A stretch of 64,000 bases of DNA from Bacteroidota bacterium (GTDB lineage Bacteria > Bacteroidota > Bacteroidia > NS11-12g > UBA955), in NCBI GenBank assembly GCA_018333525.1, contig JAGXTF010000090.1, forward strand, positions 82,278 to 146,277, given 5' to 3'. The notes below the pieces were generated by a model that saw only the letters and a program-made list of their open reading frames with translations, searched no databases and was not told the DNA's origin. This document shows, piece by piece, positions 36,613 to 44,600 of the stretch (its first letter is position 1; every line of letters begins with the position of its first letter). Position numbers and translations under genes: made by a program.

Positions 36613-37233
36613 TCAGGCACTTTGTCCGGTTTTCAGAGCATTTGCATATAACTCTGAAACCTTGGCCCAGTTTACCACATTCCAAAAGGCTGCAATATAA
36701 TCCGGCCTTCTGTTTTGGTAATTCAGGTAATAGGCATGTTCCCAAACATCCAGCGCCAAAATTGGCGTGCCTTTTACTTCGGCAATATCCATCAGTGGGT
36801 TGTCCTGATTTGGGGTGCTGCTAATCACCAGAGCTCCGTTTTGTACTACCAACCAAGCCCAACCAGATCCAAAACGGGTGGTACCCGCGGCTGCAAATTT
36901 CTCTTTAAAAGCATCCAGATTGCCGAATGTGCTGTTGATAGCCTCAGATAGCGGTCCTGTTGGTCCATTTCCGCCATTTGGCGAAAGAAGTAGCCAGAAC
37001 AGGCTGTGATTCCAGTGCCCACCACCATTGTTGCGCACAGCCATGCTGTATTTACTGATATTGGCAATGATCTTTTCTATACTTTCATTGGCGGCATCTG
37101 TGTCTTTAATGGCGTTGTTTAAATTGGTAACATAGGCCTGATGGTGTTTGCCATAGTGTATTTCCATGGTACGCGCATCAATATGCGGTTCCAGTGCATC
37201 GAAATTGTAGGGGAGTGAAGGTAGTTCAAACAT
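36613..37233 (-). CDS. sodA: Superoxide dismutase (Fe/Mn family)
   Basis: 206 aa, no signal peptide, cytoplasmic. The four metal ligands are visible: His in [10 protein letters not shown], His in [11 protein letters not shown], Asp and His in [29 protein letters not shown] together with [12 protein letters not shown] suggests the Mn-type or cambialistic subgroup, but metal choice cannot be settled from sequence. Own promoter and terminator. Confidence 0.95.
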   Translation of the reverse strand: MFELPSLPYNFDALEPHIDARTMEIHYGKHHQAYVTNLNNAIKDTDAANESIEKIIANISKYSMAVRNNGGGHWNHSLFWLLLSPNGGNGPTGPLSEAINSTFGNLDAFKEKFAAAGTTRFGSGWAWLVVQNGALVISSTPNQDNPLMDIAEVKGTPILALDVWEHAYYLNYQNRRPDYIAAFWNVVNWAKVSELYANALKTGQSA

Positions 37234-37267
37234 GATAGTAGTATTAAATGTAACTGTATTAGAGAAA

Positions 37268-37300
37268 CAAATTTAGCAGCATATCGTTTGGATTGCCAAA
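37268..37300 (-). promoter_or_regulatory. Promoter of sodA
   Basis: Minus strand TTTGG (37301-37297), 21-bp spacer, TAAATTTG (37275-37268), 34 nt before the ATG. Fits the Bacteroidota consensus and overlaps the region used by the divergent pnuC. Confidence 0.6.
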
Positions 37301-37325
37301 TCCATTTTACAAACCTCTAATTTTG
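37293..37325 (+). promoter_or_regulatory. Promoter of pnuC
   Basis: TTG 37293-37295, 22-bp spacer, TAATTTTG 37318-37325. The TTG start codon at 37331 is only 6 nt downstream, so the transcript may be leaderless. Confidence 0.5.
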
Positions 37326-37330
37326 AGGCC

Positions 37331-37951
37331 TTGGCTTCCATTTATTCCTTCTTATCTACTTCAGCGCTCGAATTTTGGGCCGCTTTAACTGCATTGGTAT
37401 GTGTTTGGCTGGCTGCAAGGAAAAATGTATGGAACTGGCCGGTAAGTATTGCCTCTACCATTCTCTATTCCATAGTCTTTTACGATTCTCAACTCTATTC
37501 CGATTCTCTTTTGCAATTGGTATTTATAGGATTTCAGATTTATGGTTGGGCCCAATGGACAAAAAAGTTATCCGGTAAAAATCAAAATTTGGAAAAGGAA
37601 TCCGCATGGCATAATCCTATACATTTTTTGAGCAAACCCCTTCGGTTGACTTATGCTTTCAGCATGATTTTCTCTACTGTGATTTGGTATTTTATTTTAA
37701 CCAGATTAAAACCAAATGCGAGTTTACCGGAATTTGATTCAGTGATATTTGTAATAAGCATATATGCCATTTTTCTTCAGGCAAAAAAGGCCATGGAAAA
37801 TTGGGGCTTGTGGATTTTTGTGAATGTCATTTCGGTACCTGTATACATTTATAAAGAATTGTATTTTACATCCGCGGTATATTTTGTTTTTATAGGATTG
37901 GCGGTTTATGGAATTCGGGAATGGAGGAAAAGTGTCAGAGTGAATAAGTAA
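37331..37951 (+). CDS. pnuC: PnuC-type nicotinamide riboside/mononucleotide transporter
   Basis: 206 aa, TTG start. About seven hydrophobic helices. Characteristic PnuC stretches: WNWPVSIASTILYSIVFYDSQLYSDSLLQLVFIGFQIYGWAQW (given here only as a landmark between residues 33 and 76) is represented by NWPVSI, DSLLQLVF and YGWAQW, then ENWGLWIFVNVISVPVYIYK-type ending. Facilitated uptake of NAD precursors across the inner membrane. No NAD-II or other riboswitch is recognisable upstream. Confidence 0.9.
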   Translation: MASIYSFLSTSALEFWAALTALVCVWLAARKNVWNWPVSIASTILYSIVFYDSQLYSDSLLQLVFIGFQIYGWAQWTKKLSGKNQNLEKESAWHNPIHFLSKPLRLTYAFSMIFSTVIWYFILTRLKPNASLPEFDSVIFVISIYAIFLQAKKAMENWGLWIFVNVISVPVYIYKELYFTSAVYFVFIGLAVYGIREWRKSVRVNK

Positions 37952-38062
37952 CCGAGTTACCGAGTGGCCGAGAAATAAGTGTAAAAGTGATAAGAATATA
38001 AGTGTTTAATAGTAACCGAGTGGCCGAGTGAAAAAGTAACCCAGTAGCCCAGTTAATAGGTA
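37949..38062 (+). repeat. Degenerate short repeats of (A)CCGAGT
   Basis: Seven or so copies of ACCGAGT / GCCGAGT / CCCAGT separated by 1-40 nt (for example TAACCGAGTTACCGAGTGG near 37950 and again TAACCGAGTGGCCGAGTG near 38012). They lie between the convergent pnuC and AlbA_2 genes. No coding frame. Confidence 0.65.
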
Positions 38063-38074
38063 CATTACCAAGTA

Positions 38075-38096
38075 GCGACAAGTCATGACTTGTCGC
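38075..38096. repeat. Perfect 22-bp palindrome
   Basis: Arms GCGACAAGTCA and TGACTTGTCGC are exact reverse complements with no spacer. It sits 6 nt past the stop of the AlbA_2 gene, between two convergent genes, so either a bidirectional terminator-like hairpin or a repeat (REP-like) copy. Confidence 0.8.
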
Positions 38097-38101
38097 AATC
38101 A

Positions 38102-38731
38102 TTAACCCACCAACGAATAAAACTCTTCTTTTTCCGTAGTATGGCTGCGGACCATATCAATGGCCATGAAGTTTACAAATATTTTGGAGGCCCTTCTTTT
38201 GCCGATATTGAAGCGGTTGCATACCTGATTTAAGGTAGTTTTCTCTTGTGTTGCCATAAATTCCAATATGGATTTTTCCAATTTTCCCATTTGAATTACA
38301 GTATTGTCTTCGCTGTATTTTCTTTTCAAAAAATCTACTGTCGTTTTGCTCGCCAGCAAACTTTTATCTGCAGTTCTTACATATACCCACCAACGGTTTT
38401 CTTCATCCTTTGCAAAATATGGCTTGTCTTTTCCTTCTTCAATAATTGCCTCCAATACCATTTTGCCTTCCACTACATGTTCTCTGATTTTTGGAATAAT
38501 TTCAGGTTTGCAATAAAAACTTCCTGCCATTTCCAGCATGTATTTTTCTTCTTCACTTTCCACACCGGAAATACTGCGGTTATCCCTCACTCCGATTAGC
38601 AGAACGCCACCGCGTGTATTTGCAAAACTCACCATGGTTTTGGCAATTTTTGATGCACTGGATACGGTTTGTTTGAAGTCCAGATTTACGCCTTCTCCGG
38701 CTTGTATGTATTTGGCAATTTGCCGGTTCAC
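38102..38731 (-). CDS. AlbA_2 (Schlafen-like) domain protein
   Basis: 209 aa. N-terminal AlbA_2 domain (about 8-125): GEGVNLDFKQTVSSASKIAK, FANTRGGVLLIGVRDN, then VRTADKSLLASK. The C-terminal 70 residues look like a winged helix (EKSILEFMATQEKTTLNQVCNRFNIGKRRASKIF). Such proteins are usually nucleic-acid binding, regulatory or RNase-like. The start overlaps the M16 peptidase stop by 4 nt (ATGA), so they are co-translated. Why a Schlafen-like protein is tied to a peptidase is not evident. Confidence 0.83.
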   Translation of the reverse strand: MNRQIAKYIQAGEGVNLDFKQTVSSASKIAKTMVSFANTRGGVLLIGVRDNRSISGVESEEEKYMLEMAGSFYCKPEIIPKIREHVVEGKMVLEAIIEEGKDKPYFAKDEENRWWVYVRTADKSLLASKTTVDFLKRKYSEDNTVIQMGKLEKSILEFMATQEKTTLNQVCNRFNIGKRRASKIFVNFMAIDMVRSHTTEKEEFYSLVG

Positions 38732-39957
38732 TCAGGTAAATACGTTAAATAAGAAAATTGCATGGGATTAAAAATTTCATTGGCAACTTCCAGAATATTT
38801 TCGGCACTTATTTTCTCAATTTCCTTCAATACTTCTTCCAGAGAAATAGCTTTGCCATGGGTGAGAATTCCCTTGCCAATATGCACCATCAGGCCGCTTC
38901 GGTTTTCATCTGACATCACCATCTGTCCGGAAAACTGGCTTTTGAATTTGCCCAATTGCAATTTTCCGAGTTTGTTTTCCCGCAGTTTTTTTAATTCTTT
39001 TAGTACCAGTTCCACTGAACGATGAATGTATTTTTTTTCTGAACTCAGATAACAATGAAAAATTCCGGCATCGCTATAAGATTGGTAGCCACTTTCCACA
39101 TGATAGGTAAATCCGTATTTCTCGCGAATCGCGAGATTTAACCGGGAATTCAATCCGGGGCCACCCAATAAATTATTGAGCAATAACAGGGTCCATTTTT
39201 TGGGGTGATCAAAGGAATATGCGGGCATCCCTAGAATGGTATAACCCTGAATAAAATCAGTTTCACGGGTAATGGCCTGAGGTTGGTATTGAAAGGTATT
39301 GTCCTTTCTTTTTCCATTATTTAATGCCTTTGGCATGGATGACGAATATTTTTCCATGGCCTGCAAAACGCGGTTTAAAGAGATATTTCCAACCACTGCA
39401 AAAACCATATTCCCCGGATGGTAGTGTTTTCCGGTAAAGTTGAGTATGTCTTTTCTGTTAATGGATTCAAGCGATTCAGTGTTTCCAAGGATGTTGTGAC
39501 CCAAAGGGTGTGCGCCAAAGACCATTTCGTGAAATTCGTCGTAAATATTTTCTTCCGGTGTATCCAGATACATATGAATCTCATCAGAAATTACTTTTTT
39601 CTCTTTTAAAAGTTCCGTTTCGGGTATTACGGAATTGATCACTACATCGCTCAGAATATCTGCAGCACGGCTGAAATGGGTATTTTGAACACTGGCATAA
39701 ATAGCAGTAATTTCTTTGGTGGTGAACGCATTCATTTCACCACCGACAACTTCAAGGTGGTTCAGCACATGTATGGTTTTTCTGCGCTTGGTACCCTTAA
39801 AAACCATATGTTCGAGACAATGGGCCAACCCTGGCAGTTCACCGTCGTTCCTGCTTCCTGCATGAATAATATACCCGCAATGAACCAACCTGGTTCCGGT
39901 AACTTTTTTGTAAGCAATGCGCAAGCCGTTGCTGAGGGTATGAAGGCTGTAATCCAT
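38728..39957 (-). CDS. M16 family zinc metallopeptidase
   Basis: 409 aa from ATG 39957 (longer reading from 40026 would run into the divergent nrnA 5' region). Inverted zinc motif HxxEH as HCLEH (residues 46-50) within GLAHCLEHMVFKGTKRR, third ligand Glu in KKVISDEIHMYLD, and the C-terminal half with RxxY-like region LNLAIREKYGFTYHVESGYQSY around 270. No signal peptide, so the closest match is the processing-peptidase-like subgroup (PqqL/YmxG). Substrate unknown. Confidence 0.92.
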   Translation of the reverse strand: MDYSLHTLSNGLRIAYKKVTGTRLVHCGYIIHAGSRNDGELPGLAHCLEHMVFKGTKRRKTIHVLNHLEVVGGEMNAFTTKEITAIYASVQNTHFSRAADILSDVVINSVIPETELLKEKKVISDEIHMYLDTPEENIYDEFHEMVFGAHPLGHNILGNTESLESINRKDILNFTGKHYHPGNMVFAVVGNISLNRVLQAMEKYSSSMPKALNNGKRKDNTFQYQPQAITRETDFIQGYTILGMPAYSFDHPKKWTLLLLNNLLGGPGLNSRLNLAIREKYGFTYHVESGYQSYSDAGIFHCYLSSEKKYIHRSVELVLKELKKLRENKLGKLQLGKFKSQFSGQMVMSDENRSGLMVHIGKGILTHGKAISLEEVLKEIEKISAENILEVANEIFNPMQFSYLTYLPE

Positions 39958-40083
39958 GTGATCCAGGCAAAAATAAACAAATAGAACTCTGTAATGTTGT
40001 CGGCATGTATGGGTTATATTTTGCATATGCCCACAAGCTCGATTGGCGCCATACCTTTATCTGCATTAACTTTGCAACCATTC

Positions 40084-41103
40084 ATGCGCGCAGATACCAT
40101 TGCCCCGGTTGCGGAAGGCCTTAAAACCGGAACATATAAAAACATAGTTATTACCACCCACCACAAGCCCGATGGAGATGCAATGGGTTCATCTCTGGGC
40201 CTGTATTTATTTTTAAAACGATATGCGCACGTACAAGTAATCACCCCCACCGATTATGCTGATTTTTTAAATTGGCTACCAGGTAATGACGATGTGCTCA
40301 TTTATGAAGGAAATGAAACAAGAGCAGAGGAAGTTACCCGAAATGCCGATCTGATTTTTTGCCTGGATTTTAACCGCCTTTCCAGAATCAATGAATTCGG
40401 TGAGGTTGTGCGCCAAAGTGAAGGGGAAAAAGTTCTTATTGACCACCACCTGGAACCTGAGAATTTTGAAGATTACACATTTTGGGACAATCATTCCTCC
40501 AGCACTGCAGAATTGATTTATCATTTTATACGGGAGTATTTTGGCATGGAATATTTTACAAAAGATATAGCCACCAATTTGTATTGCGGTTTAATGACAG
40601 ATACCGGTAATTTTCAGCACAACAATACCAACGCAACAACGCATCGGGTGGCTGCAGATCTGATTGATTGCGGAATCCATCCAACCGATATTCATGAGAA
40701 AGTTTTCGATGTTTTTTCGGAAAACCGCAGCAGATTATTCGGTTATTGCATGTATGAAAAGTTGCAAATTATTCCTGAATTACGCACAGCGCTGATTTAT
40801 TTAACCAGAGAGGAACTGGAGCGTTTTCAGGTAGTAACCGGCGATACGGAAGGCTTGGTAAATCTGGGCCTGGGAATAAAAAATATTGTGCTTTCCGTTT
40901 TAATTATCGACCGAACCAAATTAATTAAAATGAGTTTTAGAAGTAAAGGCACATTTGCGGTAAATGAATACGCCGAAAAATATTTCCATGGAGGAGGGCA
41001 CAAAAACGCTTCGGGTGGCCAAAGTGAAGATACTCTGGAAAATACAGTGAATAAATTTAAGGAAACCATAGCATTGTATAGAGAGGAATTACAAAAAATA
41101 TGA
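40084..41103 (+). CDS. nrnA: DHH phosphoesterase, NrnA-type oligoribonuclease/pAp phosphatase
   Basis: 339 aa from ATG 40084 (upstream ATG 39994 overlaps the divergent gene). Motifs: HHKPDGDAMGSS (metal-binding DxD), FCLDFN, the DHH triad in LIDHHLEPENF, CGLMTDTGNFQHNNT, and the DHHA1 motif GGGHKNASGG. Degrades 2-5 nt RNAs and dephosphorylates pAp. First of a coupled set: its stop overlaps the FKBP-like start (ATGA). Confidence 0.92.
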   Translation: MRADTIAPVAEGLKTGTYKNIVITTHHKPDGDAMGSSLGLYLFLKRYAHVQVITPTDYADFLNWLPGNDDVLIYEGNETRAEEVTRNADLIFCLDFNRLSRINEFGEVVRQSEGEKVLIDHHLEPENFEDYTFWDNHSSSTAELIYHFIREYFGMEYFTKDIATNLYCGLMTDTGNFQHNNTNATTHRVAADLIDCGIHPTDIHEKVFDVFSENRSRLFGYCMYEKLQIIPELRTALIYLTREELERFQVVTGDTEGLVNLGLGIKNIVLSVLIIDRTKLIKMSFRSKGTFAVNEYAEKYFHGGGHKNASGGQSEDTLENTVNKFKETIALYREELQKI

Positions 41104-41999
41104 AGCTTTTGAAAAACAAGTGGTTTTGGATTTCGCTTGCAGTTTTGCTCGCCACCCTGGGTGTTTTATTTGGAAAGAATATTTCGATTTTATTTGGCGG
41201 ATATCAAAAGTCGGAATTGGGGTATTCTTATCGATTTTTAAAAGGTGGAAAGTCGGATTCTATCCGGGGAACCGGCTATTATTGTGTGTATGAATATGCC
41301 TGGCTGGCTGCAAATGGCGATACCATTGAAAATGGAATGAAAACCGGCGTTCAGCAAGTACGCCCTTACCCTCAAAAAGTAAATAGCTTTATTGATGAAG
41401 CAATGAGAACTGCCGGGCCGGAATCGGTAATGGAAGTGCTTGTTCCGGTAGATAGCCTTTTACTTCATGATCCTGACAATTTAAAATTAACCAAATTGAA
41501 AAGTGGAACCAATACAAAGTTCTACTTACATACTTTTAAAATTTTAAATTCCCAACAATATGAAAAATACCATAATGAAAGGTATATTGAAAGGGTAGTA
41601 AAAGAAAACAATCAGATCGATGCATTTGCTGCTAAAAAAACCGATGTAAAATGGTATCTGGACTCTGTAAAGTGGTTTAAATATTATATCATTAATGCAA
41701 ACAATAAACCGCGGTTTGATGTTGGTGACCCGGTAGAATTCCACTACGAAATTTATAAATTAAATGGTGAAATAATTCAGAGCAGTCTGGGAGGAAGAAA
41801 AATGAAAATTACAGTAGCGAAAGACGATGATAATTTCCCTGCATTTGACTTTATTGTGCGTTATTTGGGTGAAGGAGAATCCGGTTTTTTTCTGGTAACT
41901 TCTGATTATGGATATGGTGAAAATGGCTTTTTGGATATAGTAAAACCTTATACGCCTCTGGCCGTTAAATTAACAGATGTAAAAATGGCAAAGCCCTAA
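41100..41999 (+). CDS. Membrane-anchored FKBP-like peptidyl-prolyl isomerase
   Basis: 299 aa. One N-terminal membrane anchor (WFWISLAVLLATLGVLFG) with the rest outside the cytoplasm. Residues about 205-298 follow the FKBP pattern: VGDPVEFHYEIYKLNGEIIQSS, VRYLGEGESGFFLVTSDYGYG, LAVKLTDVKM. The middle (about 40-200) may be a second, diverged domain. In other Bacteroidota an FKBP-type protein (GldI in gliding species) helps fold envelope proteins; equivalence here is inference. Translated with nrnA and abutting the dehydratase gene with no gap. Confidence 0.75.
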   Translation: MKLLKNKWFWISLAVLLATLGVLFGKNISILFGGYQKSELGYSYRFLKGGKSDSIRGTGYYCVYEYAWLAANGDTIENGMKTGVQQVRPYPQKVNSFIDEAMRTAGPESVMEVLVPVDSLLLHDPDNLKLTKLKSGTNTKFYLHTFKILNSQQYEKYHNERYIERVVKENNQIDAFAAKKTDVKWYLDSVKWFKYYIINANNKPRFDVGDPVEFHYEIYKLNGEIIQSSLGGRKMKITVAKDDDNFPAFDFIVRYLGEGESGFFLVTSDYGYGENGFLDIVKPYTPLAVKLTDVKMAKP

Positions 42000-43046
42000 A
42001 TGAAAAACATAATTATTACCGGCGGTGCCGGATTCATTGGATCACATACTGTAAGGCTGTTTGTGAACAAATACCCCGATTATCAGATTATCAATCTGGA
42101 TGCACTTACATATGCAGGCAATCTGGAAAATTTAAGGGATATTGATAAAAAGGGAAACTATATTTTTCACAAAGCCGATATCCGAAATGAAGCCGAAATA
42201 AATAGCATATTTGAACAATACAAACCATTCGGAGTTATACATCTGGCGGCAGAAAGCCATGTGGATCGCAGCATTGTAAGTCCCATGGATTTTGTAATGA
42301 CGAATGTGGTTGGTACTGTACATTTGTTAAACGCATTCCGCAAATTCGGAGATATGGAAAATGGACGTTTTTACCACGTTTCCACCGATGAGGTTTATGG
42401 AACATTGGGAGATACCGGTAAGTTCACAGAGGAAACTCCTTATGACCCTAACAGTCCTTATAGCGCAAGTAAGGCAGCGAGTGACCATTTTGTTCGGAGT
42501 TATCATGAAACCTACAAATTGCCTGCAGTTATCAGCAATTGCAGCAACAATTACGGAAGCCATCATTTTCCGGAAAAATTAATTCCGTTGATGATTCACA
42601 ACATCAAAAACAACCAACCACTTCCGGTTTATGGCAAAGGTGAAAACATACGCGACTGGTTGTATGTGGAGGATCATGCGCGTGCTATTGATGACATTTT
42701 TCACCGAGGCAAAAATGGGGAAACTTATAATATCGGTGGTAATAATGAATGGAAAAATATAGATCTGGTAAAAAAACTATGTGAAATTATGGACCAAAAA
42801 CTGGGCCGTGAAACTGGTGAAAGTGAAAAGCTTATCAGCTATGTTACGGATCGCGCCGGACATGATTTTCGCTATGCCATAGACGCTTCCAAACTCATGA
42901 GCGAATTGGGTTGGCAACCATCCGTAAATTTTGCAGAAGGTTTTGAAAAAACCATAGATTGGTATCTGAATAACGAAGATTGGCTGAACCATGTAACCAG
43001 CGGTGCATACCAGAGTTATTATCAGAGCATGTATGCAGGCAGGTAG
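42000..43046 (+). CDS. rfbB: dTDP-glucose 4,6-dehydratase
   Basis: 348 aa. Short-chain dehydrogenase fold: NAD-binding GGAGFIGSH (residues 7-15), LAAESHVDRS, STDEVYG, catalytic YSASKAASDH (YxxxK), and DWLYVEDH. Second step to dTDP-L-rhamnose and related deoxysugars. rfbA, rfbC and rfbD are not beside it. Starts directly at the stop of the FKBP-like gene. Confidence 0.95.
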   Translation: MKNIIITGGAGFIGSHTVRLFVNKYPDYQIINLDALTYAGNLENLRDIDKKGNYIFHKADIRNEAEINSIFEQYKPFGVIHLAAESHVDRSIVSPMDFVMTNVVGTVHLLNAFRKFGDMENGRFYHVSTDEVYGTLGDTGKFTEETPYDPNSPYSASKAASDHFVRSYHETYKLPAVISNCSNNYGSHHFPEKLIPLMIHNIKNNQPLPVYGKGENIRDWLYVEDHARAIDDIFHRGKNGETYNIGGNNEWKNIDLVKKLCEIMDQKLGRETGESEKLISYVTDRAGHDFRYAIDASKLMSELGWQPSVNFAEGFEKTIDWYLNNEDWLNHVTSGAYQSYYQSMYAGR

Positions 43047-43050
43047 ACAA

Positions 43051-43977
43051 ATGGTTTGGTATATGCGCGGCTTTGGAATTGTATTTGTCTTGCTATTTTC
43101 AAATTTATTATGTGCTCAACATTTTGAATTAAAGCACATAAATAACGGGCCAATTGTAAAGGTGGGCGAGGTTTATATCGAAAAAATTACAATTGAACCA
43201 AAATTACCAGGATGTGAACTACGCGTTATGGCTAACGGGGTTTGGGTTGAGGTAATTGCTGATACGGCATATTACAGAGTGAATTTTATGGATGCCGGCT
43301 ATTACGTTTTTAAGATTGCAGCATTCTATTACAATGATAATCAATTATTGTTTCAAGATAGTTTTTTAGAACATTGCGAAGCGATAAGATCACCCGCGAT
43401 TTTAGATGTTCAAAAAAATATTATTTATCGAAATGTGGATAATGTAGTTTATGTGTCCCCAATAAACGTAAACCCTGATAGTTTAGATGTAGAAATGGTA
43501 GATATATTTAGTACTGAAATAATTCCATTACACAATCAAAAAGATGGGAAATATATAATCCGACCAGATTCTAATTGTGGTTTTTTGGAATTACGCATTT
43601 TTGAAATCAAAAATGGCAGAAGAGAACTGTTAGGGATTAAAAATTTCATAACTATCGATCCTGTTTGCAGTGGACTCCGGTTGATTAAGGATACTGCAGA
43701 TTCCGGTGTATTGGGAATCCGAATAATTCCTGAAAATTATTTGGATTTGATGTGTCAGGGATGGGAAATCAAAATAATGGAGTTTGACTGTCAGATTCTG
43801 AATTCCAGGCATAAAAAAAACTTTCATGGGAATAGTGAATGGATTGAAAACGAATTATATTTGGTATTGAACAACATGAAATCAGGAGAGAAGGCAATTT
43901 TTGAAAATATAAAAGTTTCGATTTATCGTGGAGAGGATAAATTTAATTCGGTACACAGTTTTGTTTATAAAAAATAA
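43051..43977 (+). CDS. GldM C-terminal-domain-like secreted protein
   Basis: About 308 aa from ATG 43051; signal peptide ends LLCAQ. No strong family match by eye, but the stretch AILDVQKNIIYRNVDNVVYVSP, then KDGKYIIRP and a final GWEIKIMEFDCQI strand pattern resemble the third and fourth periplasmic domains of GldM (consensus VVSP.KMNVLYRGVDNP and the final domain with A.L.NFDF). A free-standing version without the GldM membrane helix would be periplasmic. Not part of a gldKLMN cluster. Follows rfbB by 4 nt. Base composition is more AT-rich than its neighbours. Confidence 0.6.
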   Translation: MVWYMRGFGIVFVLLFSNLLCAQHFELKHINNGPIVKVGEVYIEKITIEPKLPGCELRVMANGVWVEVIADTAYYRVNFMDAGYYVFKIAAFYYNDNQLLFQDSFLEHCEAIRSPAILDVQKNIIYRNVDNVVYVSPINVNPDSLDVEMVDIFSTEIIPLHNQKDGKYIIRPDSNCGFLELRIFEIKNGRRELLGIKNFITIDPVCSGLRLIKDTADSGVLGIRIIPENYLDLMCQGWEIKIMEFDCQILNSRHKKNFHGNSEWIENELYLVLNNMKSGEKAIFENIKVSIYRGEDKFNSVHSFVYKK

Positions 43978-43984
43978 TTTTACA

Positions 43985-44525
43985 TTTCACCAGACAATAT
44001 TCGACCCCTTCAGGGTCGGACCATCGCCCCTTCGGGGCTATTGAGGTTGAATCCCTTCGGGATTCGGAGGAACGTTCATTTGTAAAAAGGGAATCCGGAA
44101 GGGACTCAACATCCATAGAAAATGTAAATTAATTCAACCAACCCTGAAGGAGTTGAATATGGATTTTTGAATTTGAGTTATTACGGAAAAGCGAAAATTA
44201 TTGTTAATTTTATTTATCATAAAAACAGTGAATTTATTCAACCCCTTCAGGGTTGGTTTAACCACTTGTCTGTTTTTTAAGGACATGTAATCCCTTCGGG
44301 ATTAAGAAATTAGATTTACCTGATTGTTTCGGGAACATTGAATATTAACCCAATTGCGATTCCTTAAAAGGGAATAAAGCTTGTGCTATTTGAAAAGTAA
44401 CATAACGAATCCGAAGGATTCGAATGTACTTAAAACCTCACACAGATGGAAGATTCGACCCCGAAGGGGTCGCACAATGCTGGAACAGCATTGCTCCGGT
44501 ATTCCGACCCTGTAGGGGTCGCACA
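43985..44525. repeat. Array of about nine small hairpins with TTCG/TTCA loops
   Basis: Palindromes with different stems but a shared centre: CGACCCCTTCAGGGTCG (44002), GCCCCTTCGGGGC (44026), GAATCCCTTCGGGATTC (44049), CAACCCCTTCAGGGTTG (44239), TAATCCCTTCGGGATTA (44288), then reversed ones CGAATCCGAAGGATTCG (44406), CGACCCCGAAGGGGTCG (44456), CGACCCTGTAGGGGTCG (44505) and an unrelated CAATGCTG/CAGCATTG pair (44475). Fills the 620-bp gap before cysS; no gene seen in it. Confidence 0.85.
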
Positions 44526-44600
44526 GCCACCACAAAGGCAAAGCAAGTTCAACAATCCCTCTTGGTTAGCATCCCCTGAAACCCATAAATTTGCAGTTTT

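Noticed and set aside
37234..37330. NAD or thiamine riboswitch before pnuC
   Set aside because: The gap is under 100 bp, contains two promoters and no riboswitch consensus.
43985..44525. CRISPR-like array before cysS
   Set aside because: Units are palindromes of different sequence with irregular spacing; no conserved direct repeat and no cas genes.
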